A DNA stretch of 19,989 nucleotides, taken from contig JAQURU010000006.1 in assembly GCA_028715435.1 (NCBI GenBank), positions 1 to 19,989 of the forward strand, given 5' to 3'. Both the position numbers and the translations under genes were made by a program. The stretch is from Minisyncoccota bacterium. Its GTDB lineage: Bacteria > Patescibacteriota > Minisyncoccia > Minisyncoccales > CG1-02-41-26. The notes under the pieces are model-generated. The model had not been told where the DNA came from, ran no database searches, and saw nothing but the letters and a program-made list of their open reading frames with translations. This document shows positions 14,055 to 19,989 of this stretch, one piece after another; the stretch's first letter is position 1; each line of letters starts with the position of its first letter.

Positions 14055-16768
14055 TTAATAGCTTGCCATTTGTACAAGGAGGAGATTTTACCTTTAAAGC
14101 TCAAGAGGCAATGATGAAAGCCCAATCATTTGCCCGCGAGCGCAATCAACAGCAGGTTGACGCCTTGCATCTTTTGCTTGCTTTATTAACCCAAGACGAA
14201 AGTGTTGTTTTAAGCTTATTGCGAAGTTTGCAAGCAGATATTGATGATTTAAAGCGCAATGTGGAGCGGGCTTTAAACCAATTAGCCCCAGTGGCGGGCG
14301 GGCCAAGCGTTATGGGTCAGTTTTACTTAACCCAGGATTTAGCTTTGGTTTTAGAAAAAGCCAGAGAAGAAGCCATGGCCATGGGAGATGAATTTATCTC
14401 TATTGAACATATGTTTTTAGCTTTACTTTCAACCAACACCAAAGCTAGTGAAATTTTAAGAGCCAGCCGTTTTACCTCACCTCAGTTATTGCAAAAGCCC
14501 TTGGATAAAGAAACTGTGTTAAAGAAGTTAGCAGAAATCAGGGGCGGGGAAAGAATAAGCGATCCCAACCCCGAAAGCAAGTTTGAAGTTATTAAAAAAT
14601 ACGCCCGCAATTTAACTGCTTTAGCCATAGAAGGCAAGTTAGATCCGGTTATTGGCCGTGAATCAGAAATTAGGCGGGTAATGCAGGTTTTATCCAGGCG
14701 AACCAAAAATAACCCTGTTTTAATTGGCGAAGCAGGGGTGGGCAAAACAGCTGTTGTGGAGGGCTTGGCTAAAAAGATAGTTTCTTTAGATGTGCCCGAA
14801 AGCCTAAAAGGCAAAGAAATCATTGCTTTGGATTTGGGCGCTTTGGTGGCAGGCACTAAATATAGGGGAGAATTTGAAGCTCGGCTGAAAGCTTTTGTGG
14901 CTGAAGTGCAGCGGGCCCAGGACCACTACATTTTGTTTATTGATGAATTACACACTCTTGTGGGAGCAGGGGCGGCTGAAGGTTCTATTGATGCTTCTAA
15001 CTTGTTAAAACCAGCTTTATCAAGAGGAGAATTAAGGGCAATTGGCGCCACCACATTAAAAGAATACCAAAAATATATTGAAAAAGATCCGGCCCTAGAA
15101 CGAAGATTCCAGCCCATCTTGGTTATTGAGCCATCCATTGAAGACACTATTTCTATTTTGCGAGGCATAAAAGAAAAATATGAATTGCATCACGGGGTTA
15201 AAATCAAAGATTCTTCTTTAAAAGCCGCAGCGGAATTGAGTTCGCGATATATTGCTGACAGATTTTTGCCTGACAAAGCAGTTGATTTAATGGATGAGGC
15301 TGCTTCGGCCTTGAGATTGGAAATTGAATCAGAACCAACCGAACTAGAGGATTTAAAAGATCAAATCACTAAATTAGAAATTGAAAAGCGGGTTTTAAAC
15401 AAAGAGCAGGGCAATACCTCTCGCCAAAAAGCTGTGGAGCGCTCGCTTGCTGACTTAAACGAAAAAGTAGAGGCCATAAAAGTAAAATGGGCTTCTGAAA
15501 AATCTCTTATCACAGAAATTAAAAACCTTAAAAAAGAAATGGACCAAGTTTCGTTCCAAATTGAGGTTGCCCACAGAGAAGCAGATTTGCAAAAAGTGGC
15601 AGAACTAAAATACGGCAAAGTGCCAGAATTAAAAAAGCAAATAGCCGATGCTGAAAAGAAACTGCAAAACATCCAGCAAAAGAACTCTATTTTAAAAGAA
15701 GAGGTCACCGAGGAGGATGTGGCTTTAGTTGTTTCTAAGTGGACGGGCATTCCAGTGGTTCGTTTGGTTGAGGGGGAAGCCCGGAAATTAGAAAAAATGG
15801 AGCAGGAATTAAAAGGCAGGGTAATTGGCCAAGACCAAGCTATTATTGCTGTGTCCAATGCCATTAGGCGGGGCAGGGCTGGCATTGCGGACGAAAATAA
15901 GCCAATGGGCGTGTTTATGTTTTTAGGGCCAACAGGCGTTGGTAAAACAGAAACCGCCCGGGCCTTGGCTGACTTTTTGTTTAACACTGAAAAATCCTTG
16001 ATAACTGTTGATATGTCCGAGTATATGGAAAAATACAGTGTTAGCAAGATATTGGGCTCTCCGCCCGGCTATGTTGGTTATGAGGAGGGCGGGCAATTAA
16101 CTGAAAAAGTGCGGCACAGGCCATATAGCGTTATTTTGCTTGATGAAATTGAAAAAGCCCATCCAGAAGTATTTAATATTTTATTGCAAATTTTTGAAGA
16201 AGGCCGTTTAACTGACGCTAAAGGCAGGGCGGTTTCGTTTAGAAACTGCATTATTATAATGACTTCCAATGTCGGCTCTGATTTAATTGCTCAAATGAAG
16301 CCAATTGGTTTTGAAATGAAAAAAGAGCAGGATATTGAGGTTAAAAAAGAAAACATCCAAAAGAAAATCCAAGAGGCCTTGAGAGAGGCCTTTAAACCCG
16401 AGTTTTTGAACCGCATTGATGAAATTATAACTTTTAATTACTTGGGCAAAAAAGAAGTAAGGCAAATTGTGGATTTGGAGCTCAACAAAGTGGAAAAACG
16501 CTTAATGAAAGCTAAAAATATTAAAGTCAGGTTTTCCAAAGCCCTGTCTGACGCTATGGCCAGCAAGGGCTTTGACCCAGACCTGGGCGCTCGGCCATTG
16601 AAACGGGTTATCCAAAAATTAATTTTAGACCCATTGGCTTTAAAAATTATTATCGGGGAAATAAAAGAAAAAGATAGCGTTGGGGTTGATTTTAAAAACG
16701 AAGAAGTGGTTTTTTCAGTGGCTCATTTTACTTCTCGCAAAAAAGAGCTGTCCACAGCTAAAAAATAA
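14048..16768 (+). CDS. clpB: ClpB protein disaggregase
   Basis: Hexameric AAA+ chaperone that pulls proteins out of aggregates with DnaK. The 906 residues show the N-domain double Clp repeat (about 13-150), AAA1 with Walker A GEAGVGKT (227-234) and Walker B LFIDE (to E300), the complete coiled-coil middle domain (about 425-560, with [19 protein letters not shown]), AAA2 with Walker A GPTGVGKT (627-634) and [13 protein letters not shown], and the C-terminal D2 small domain. The long middle domain separates it from ClpA and ClpC. The start is uncertain: TTG 14048 or TTG 14063 give a normal N-terminus, while the first ATG (14111) would cut the Clp repeat. An AAGGAGGAG at 14076-14084 is not followed by a suitably placed start codon. 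Confidence 0.96.
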   Translation: MKINSLPFVQGGDFTFKAQEAMMKAQSFARERNQQQVDALHLLLALLTQDESVVLSLLRSLQADIDDLKRNVERALNQLAPVAGGPSVMGQFYLTQDLALVLEKAREEAMAMGDEFISIEHMFLALLSTNTKASEILRASRFTSPQLLQKPLDKETVLKKLAEIRGGERISDPNPESKFEVIKKYARNLTALAIEGKLDPVIGRESEIRRVMQVLSRRTKNNPVLIGEAGVGKTAVVEGLAKKIVSLDVPESLKGKEIIALDLGALVAGTKYRGEFEARLKAFVAEVQRAQDHYILFIDELHTLVGAGAAEGSIDASNLLKPALSRGELRAIGATTLKEYQKYIEKDPALERRFQPILVIEPSIEDTISILRGIKEKYELHHGVKIKDSSLKAAAELSSRYIADRFLPDKAVDLMDEAASALRLEIESEPTELEDLKDQITKLEIEKRVLNKEQGNTSRQKAVERSLADLNEKVEAIKVKWASEKSLITEIKNLKKEMDQVSFQIEVAHREADLQKVAELKYGKVPELKKQIADAEKKLQNIQQKNSILKEEVTEEDVALVVSKWTGIPVVRLVEGEARKLEKMEQELKGRVIGQDQAIIAVSNAIRRGRAGIADENKPMGVFMFLGPTGVGKTETARALADFLFNTEKSLITVDMSEYMEKYSVSKILGSPPGYVGYEEGGQLTEKVRHRPYSVILLDEIEKAHPEVFNILLQIFEEGRLTDAKGRAVSFRNCIIIMTSNVGSDLIAQMKPIGFEMKKEQDIEVKKENIQKKIQEALREAFKPEFLNRIDEIITFNYLGKKEVRQIVDLELNKVEKRLMKAKNIKVRFSKALSDAMASKGFDPDLGARPLKRVIQKLILDPLALKIIIGEIKEKDSVGVDFKNEEVVFSVAHFTSRKKELSTAKK

Positions 16769-16799
16769 ATTTAGTTTATTTCTTGATTTTTTATTATTT

Positions 16800-16828
16800 T
16801 TGAGTTAAAGTTTATAAATATATAAATA
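16800..16828 (+). promoter_or_regulatory. Candidate promoter after clpB
   Basis: TTGAGT (16800-16805), 17-bp spacer, TAAATA (16823-16828) inside a run of TATAAATA-like sequence. It could drive the hairpin transcript that follows. The extreme A/T richness makes chance matches likely. Confidence 0.3.
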
Positions 16829-16835
16829 TATAGTT

Positions 16836-16930
16836 GCATTCTTGCTAAACACCGTCACTCCTGTTGTTTAGTAAGTAGTGGAAGCAAAAAGTGGCGAGAT
16901 AGTTCTAAGTCCTATCCCGCCTTTTTCTTT
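16836..16930 (+). ncRNA. Candidate small RNA or structured clpB 3' region: two hairpins
   Basis: Hairpin 1 pairs 16841-16851 with 16865-16875 (11 bp, one G-U); its 13-base loop contains CACTCCT, and CACT of the loop could pair with AGTG at 16877-16880. Hairpin 2 (16893-16902 with 16912-16921) is followed by a U-rich tail. A possible promoter lies just upstream. Whether this is an independent RNA or the end of the clpB mRNA cannot be told from sequence alone; it matches no RNA family I know. Confidence 0.35.
16893..16930 (+). terminator. Rho-independent terminator downstream of clpB
   Basis: GGCG-A-GATAG (16893-16902) pairs with CTATC-C-CGCC (16912-16921) with one A-C mismatch and a 9-base loop, followed by CTTTTTCTTT. 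It faces the minus-strand terminator of the RNA on the other side. Confidence 0.75.
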
Positions 16931-17070
16931 ACAATAAAAAAAGAGGAAAGCGCTTGGCAAGGTTTCGTTTATTTTGTACCCTCCGCAGGGTCCAAGTGAA
17001 CCCAATTCCTTTTTGCGCTTTCCTTTATTTGGAGGCCTTTTACTTGATGGTCAAGAAGTAAAAGACAGAA
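16931..17070 (-). ncRNA. Candidate minus-strand structured RNA with own promoter and terminator
   Basis: Predicted start near 17070. Reading 5' to 3' on the minus strand: a first hairpin of 9 bp (17064-17056 with 17045-17037), then a single-stranded stretch containing CCTCC, then a terminal helix of about 12-13 bp with one G-U (17026-17015 with 16953-16942) that encloses 61 bases. Inside are TTGG/CCAA, GGTT/AACC and a perfect ACCCT-GCGG-AGGGT hairpin (16991-16978). The terminal helix is followed by a run of seven T on this strand, a good intrinsic terminator. No reading frame in it looks like a protein gene. It lacks the signatures of SRP RNA, tmRNA, RNase P RNA, 5S and tRNA. About 140 nt; family unknown. 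Confidence 0.5.
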
Positions 17071-17076
17071 TGAAAA

Positions 17077-17104
17077 AGTATAACACAGGTATTGACAAAG
17101 GCAA
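17077..17104 (-). promoter_or_regulatory. Extended -10 promoter of the minus-strand RNA
   Basis: On the minus strand: TTGCCT (17104-17099), 16-bp spacer, TATACT (17082-17077) with TG one base before the hexamer. It is among the best promoter matches in the window and points away from the gene at 17145. Confidence 0.5.
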
Positions 17105-17120
17105 GGGGTTTTGATAGGTT
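17092..17120 (+). promoter_or_regulatory. Candidate promoter of the anchored protein at 17145
   Basis: Perfect -35 TTGACA (17092-17097), 17-bp spacer, weak -10 TAGGTT (17115-17120). It overlaps the minus-strand RNA promoter, so the two may interfere. A second possible -10 is ATTAAT (17124-17129), preceded by TTTGC as in other promoters here. Confidence 0.35.
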
Positions 17121-17144
17121 TGCATTAATAACCAAAATTTAAAT

Positions 17145-17825
17145 ATGGAACAAGCAAGCCCAGGCAATCGTTCTAGTTCAGTGAAAAAAAGTTCAAAAAA
17201 ATTAGCTATTTTTTTAATTTTAGCGTTAGTAATCCTCGTTGGCATTGGAGGATTTTTTTATTTACATAATAAAAGTTCTATGGACTTAGCTAAGCTAAGT
17301 TCCCCGAAGTTGTTTGAGAAGGGGGATTATAAGGTGGAGGATAGAGCAGATGGCCAGTATATTGTGGTGGATAAAGTTGGCCTAACAGCTAAAGTGCCAA
17401 CTGGCTGGCGCGTGGAGTTTGAAGGCCAAGACGCCCCAGACGGAACCTCTCAGTATTGGGTGAACTTGCTATCTGCTGATGCAGAAAAAGAATACGGACT
17501 TTTATCAAAAGGATGCGGAATTAGTATTTTGGTAGGCATAAATCCTACCAATGAACAAGAAATCGTAGATGCTATAAATACCGAAAGTGGCCTAAATGCC
17601 ATCAAAAACAAAAGGCCAGATTTCACTTTTAGTATAAAATCAGTAAGCAACAAGCTTGTTTTAGAGTCGGTATCTCCAAATAGGCAAAAATTTGGTGTGG
17701 CAATAACGATAAATTTGCCAATAGACAATACTTTGATTTCTTTCGAGACGAGAATACCCGAAGGATACGAGAGCTATTGTTCAGGGGTATGGGGAACGTT
17801 TTTAGAAAGTATTGAGGTAAAGTAA
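17145..17825 (+). CDS. Unknown membrane-anchored extracytoplasmic protein
   Basis: I do not recognise the family. The 226 residues begin with a Ser/Lys-rich cytoplasmic tail (1-24), one membrane helix (about 25-43, IFLILALVILVGIGGFFYL), a short linker, and an outside domain of about 170 residues, mostly predicted beta with VPTGWRVEFEG in its first third. Two Cys (in KGCGIS and SYCSGVW) could form a disulphide. The domain resembles in style the small PsbP-like or lipoprotein-like domains of CPR exported proteins, but I cannot assign it. It lies 7 bp before the next gene and probably forms an operon with it. No Shine-Dalgarno sequence. Confidence 0.8.
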   Translation: MEQASPGNRSSSVKKSSKKLAIFLILALVILVGIGGFFYLHNKSSMDLAKLSSPKLFEKGDYKVEDRADGQYIVVDKVGLTAKVPTGWRVEFEGQDAPDGTSQYWVNLLSADAEKEYGLLSKGCGISILVGINPTNEQEIVDAINTESGLNAIKNKRPDFTFSIKSVSNKLVLESVSPNRQKFGVAITINLPIDNTLISFETRIPEGYESYCSGVWGTFLESIEVK

Positions 17826-17832
17826 GATTGGT

Positions 17833-19245
17833 ATGAAACTCGATTTTAGAAAAGTTATTGTGTTTTGCGGAGCAGTTTTTATGTTTGCTCCGTTTTTTGT
17901 TTTTAGCCAAGAAAACACTTGGGTATTAAAACAAAAACAAGCTATTGGCATTTTAGATATTATTAGGAAAAATTCTTTTCCAAAATTACAAAGTGATTGG
18001 TTTTTTGAATCGATTTATTATCCGAATTCAAGCTATTCTGCAAAAGCAGGGGCGGTAATGTTAGTTAAACAATCAGTTTTGCAAGAGCAATTAAATTACT
18101 GGTTTGTTGAGCAACAAATTCAATTATCTAAAAACTTAATCACAGCTATTTATAAGCTTTTACCCTTAGTGACTTATGGTGATTTTTCAGGAGCCATTGA
18201 TTTAATTGAAAAATACACTGTTAGCCAGGCCAATAAATATATTCATGACTGGCTGGCTCAAAACCAGGTTCAAATTGGTTCTGGCATTGGCAAATACGAC
18301 TTTCAGTCATACAAAGGCAATTGGACTACTATAAATATCCCGTATATTATTGTTTATTCGCCAATTGATGCCACAAAAGGTAAGATAGTTGTGGAGTTTT
18401 ACTCTCACAAAGCTATTGAGCCACCGATTAATAGAGGTTCGTTTAGTTGTCCGGACGGAGTGGCTGATTGGCTAACTTCCACTTGTTGGCCTTTTGATAC
18501 ATGGCTTCAAAATCCTAACAACAAAAAAGGGGTTATTGAGCCGTTTATTGTGCGAGTTAAAGGCCAGATGATAAAGGATAAGTACGGCAATTTCTTTTGG
18601 GATAAAACAGTTGAAGTGCCAAGTGTGGAAGTGGAATTTGGCAAGCCAGTGCCAGAAATAAGCCAGGCTGACGTTGTTTTAAAAGAATTAGGAACTAACC
18701 AAAGCCAGGGCTTTTTGCAAGACAAGATTAATCAGATCAAGCAAACCGCCCAAAGCATTATTGATAAAGCCAAGGACTTTTTTAGCTTTTTTAATTCACT
18801 TCCCCAAGCTCAGATTTCCAGCTTTATAAACAAAGTTACCGAGACCGGGTCTAGGATAGATTCGGTGGAGCAGAGCCAAGAAATCGCAGAGCAAGCAGAA
18901 GAAACCAAAAATGAGCAGGATGCAGACCATCTTAAAGAGGAGTTATTAAAACTAAAATCAGAGCTTGAGCAAGCTATTAAGGAAAAACAGGCAGAACTGG
19001 ATCAATTATTAGCTGCTGGGGCTATTGCAACCACCACCCTGTTTGAAGCAGAGCTTCAGGCTACCAGCACAACCACAACCACAACCACAACAACACAGCA
19101 CACCATTTGCCAAATAGCCACAGAGCAAGAACCGTCTTTTAACAAGATTATTTTTAATGAAATTGCTTGGATGGGAACGCCTATTTCAGCCAATGATGAG
19201 TGGATTGCGACACAAAGACACGTGAATATTCTTCTCCCCCTCTAA
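17833..19245 (+). CDS. Exported lamin-tail-domain protein, cut off by an insertion
   Basis: Starts with a signal peptide (about 1-25, hydrophobic core VIVFCGAVFMFAPFFVF). Then a domain of about 270 residues that I do not recognise, a Gln/Glu/Lys-rich coiled coil (about 345-393), and a run of nine Thr encoded by an ACC/ACA microsatellite (about 19065-19095). From about residue 437 the sequence KIIFNEIAWMGTPISANDEW is the opening of a bacterial lamin tail domain. That domain normally has 100 or more residues; here homology ends after DEWI (codon ending 19206), and 12 foreign residues follow before a stop at 19243-19245. The natural continuation (usually an acidic residue and LYN) is missing, so the protein is disrupted. 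The foreign DNA belongs to a recombinase element on the other strand. Confidence 0.85.
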   Translation: MKLDFRKVIVFCGAVFMFAPFFVFSQENTWVLKQKQAIGILDIIRKNSFPKLQSDWFFESIYYPNSSYSAKAGAVMLVKQSVLQEQLNYWFVEQQIQLSKNLITAIYKLLPLVTYGDFSGAIDLIEKYTVSQANKYIHDWLAQNQVQIGSGIGKYDFQSYKGNWTTINIPYIIVYSPIDATKGKIVVEFYSHKAIEPPINRGSFSCPDGVADWLTSTCWPFDTWLQNPNNKKGVIEPFIVRVKGQMIKDKYGNFFWDKTVEVPSVEVEFGKPVPEISQADVVLKELGTNQSQGFLQDKINQIKQTAQSIIDKAKDFFSFFNSLPQAQISSFINKVTETGSRIDSVEQSQEIAEQAEETKNEQDADHLKEELLKLKSELEQAIKEKQAELDQLLAAGAIATTTLFEAELQATSTTTTTTTTTQHTICQIATEQEPSFNKIIFNEIAWMGTPISANDEWIATQRHVNILLPL

Positions 19246-19989
19246 AAATCGGTCTGGAATATGGCACTCCACGTCCAGCCTGTCAGCATTGACGGAAATA
19301 CGATTAATTAAAAGCGATATAACAAATCGTTTGGTCTCATAATCTGCTTCCTCGAGGTTCTTACCTATCTGCTTATACAATTTCTTTATGCTTTCCGCCT
19401 TGAATGCACGTTCTTCTTCGCTTATCAGTTCCTGTGAAAGCTCAGTTCCCTTCTTTGTCAGAGAATCTTTCTCACGCTCAAGGTTTCGGCTTCTCTCCAA
19501 AAATGCCATCTTTTTTATAGCACCATCCACATACAAATCCAGAAGCCTTTCCAGTCTGGATTCCAATTGCTTTAGCTGTTTCTCTGTCTGTGCCTGTTTT
19601 GCCATGAGAGCTTGTCTGTGATCGTCCTTTCCTTTGAGCGTCTCTAATTCATTTAACGTCACATCAGGCTGCATAAGAAGTTTCTTGATGGCTTCCCATA
19701 CTGGCGGTTCTATCCTTGTTTCTGCAATGCTCTTCTGAGAACAGAGGACAGGTGCATGCTCTTTAGATCGCCTGTGGCAGATATAAAACTTCACGTCTGT
19801 TTTTCCAGCCCGGCACTGTGCTACCATGACGCCCCCACAGATGCCGCAATGCAGTTTTTTTGCAAATAGATACTCCCGTATCGTCCTTCTCGGTGAGTTT
19901 TTCTTATTCTCCTCTATCTGTTTTCTGGCGATCTCAAACTGAACCTTCGTGATAATCGGCGGAACTGGGACCGGAACCCATTCGTCCTT
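19186..19989 (-). CDS. Large serine recombinase, C-terminal part
   Basis: Site-specific recombinase that integrates or excises mobile elements by serine chemistry. Only the last 267 residues are in the window: the end of the recombinase domain (EWVPVPVPPIITKVQFEIA), the zinc-ribbon (LHCGICGGVM, then CHRRSKEHAPVLCSQ, giving a CxxC...C...C set), a long coiled coil (EKQLKQLESRLERLLDLY and following), and a C-terminal beta segment (SLLINRISV). The N-terminal catalytic domain with the nucleophilic Ser is outside the window. The style is that of Firmicutes/Clostridia integrative-element recombinases. The last residues NPLIIG and the stop codon come from the interrupted host gene, so the native C-terminus in the free element probably differs. 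Confidence 0.92.
   Translation of the reverse strand, partial: KDEWVPVPVPPIITKVQFEIARKQIEENKKNSPRRTIREYLFAKKLHCGICGGVMVAQCRAGKTDVKFYICHRRSKEHAPVLCSQKSIAETRIEPPVWEAIKKLLMQPDVTLNELETLKGKDDHRQALMAKQAQTEKQLKQLESRLERLLDLYVDGAIKKMAFLERSRNLEREKDSLTKKGTELSQELISEEERAFKAESIKKLYKQIGKNLEEADYETKRFVISLLINRISVNADRLDVECHIPDRFLEGEKNIHVSLCRNPLIIG
19200..19212. other. Junction of host gene and recombinase element (putative att site)
   Basis: Host-type sequence is recognisable up to about 19206-19207 (codons for DEWI); from 19207 on the sequence is the end of the recombinase frame. The last six recombinase residues and its stop are read from host DNA. The crossover dinucleotide cannot be fixed without the other end. 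Confidence 0.5.
19207..19989. mobile_element. End of an integrated element carrying a large serine recombinase
   Basis: The segment interrupts a lamin-tail gene, is richer in G+C and uses different codons (more CTT, CTC, TCC, GGC) from the rest of the window, and carries a site-specific recombinase reading toward the junction, as is usual for the edge of integrative elements. The rest lies beyond the right edge. An assembly chimera would look similar. Confidence 0.6.

Noticed and set aside
15361..16047. 228-residue minus-strand frame within clpB
   Set aside because: Ser/Phe-rich antisense shadow of the ClpB middle domain and AAA2.
17077..17245. Minus-strand frame across 17051-17245
   Set aside because: It runs over the promoter region and antisense to the anchored protein; no start signal or recognisable product.
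1..19989. CRISPR array or phage defence cluster
   Set aside because: No spaced direct repeats and no cas or defence genes; the only tandem repeat is the 7-bp array before clpB.

Overview
The window looks like AT-rich chromosomal DNA of a Candidate Phyla Radiation bacterium, most likely a Parcubacteria (Patescibacteria) relative. The support is short, tightly packed housekeeping genes, a hisS-hinT-rpsU / ybeY-ftsA-ftsZ neighbourhood, reduced versions of several proteins (Mfd, ComEC, FtsZ), almost no Shine-Dalgarno sequences, and an oxygen-independent class III ribonucleotide reductase. Several clear family members end on TGA (ybeY, the HicB-like gene), so the code looks standard and not the UGA-Gly code of Gracilibacteria/Absconditabacteria. 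The lineage is inferred from gene content; no rRNA gene is present.

Layout. 1-1850 (-): 5' part of mfd (transcription-repair coupling), running off the left edge. 1900-2151 (+): unknown 83-residue protein whose 3' end overlaps pth (2126-2677, -). 2766-3329 (+): signal peptidase I. 3344-5191 (+): hisS, a HIT hydrolase and rpsU, closed by a strong terminator. 5315-7990 (+): ybeY, ftsA and a divergent ftsZ (16S rRNA maturation and cell division). 8175-11927 (+): nrdD, nrdG and a ComEC core, preceded by a perfect DnaA box, a promoter and a 19-bp RNA stem. 12012-13749 (+): an undecaprenol/diacylglycerol kinase-type protein and an HtrA protease. 13796-13945 (+): a tiny orphan HicB-like protein. 14048-16768 (+): clpB. 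16769-17144 has no protein gene but holds a hairpin pair with terminator on + and a candidate small RNA on - with its own promoter and terminator. 17145-19206 (+): two exported or anchored proteins of unknown role, the second a lamin-tail-domain protein cut off early in that domain. 19207-19989 (-): C-terminal part of a large serine recombinase of different base composition, i.e. the end of an integrated element (or an assembly join).

How the genes work together. YbeY, S21, HisRS and Pth serve translation; FtsA and FtsZ division; signal peptidase, HtrA and the two exported proteins the envelope; ClpB protein rescue; NrdD/NrdG make dNTPs anaerobically, with a DnaA box hinting at a link to replication; ComEC would import DNA. 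The most unusual items are the unassigned minus-strand RNA after clpB, the recombinase junction inside the lamin-tail gene, the minimal Mfd, the FtsZ with an altered tubulin signature and no C-terminal FtsA-binding peptide, and start regions without Shine-Dalgarno sequences, two of which look leaderless.
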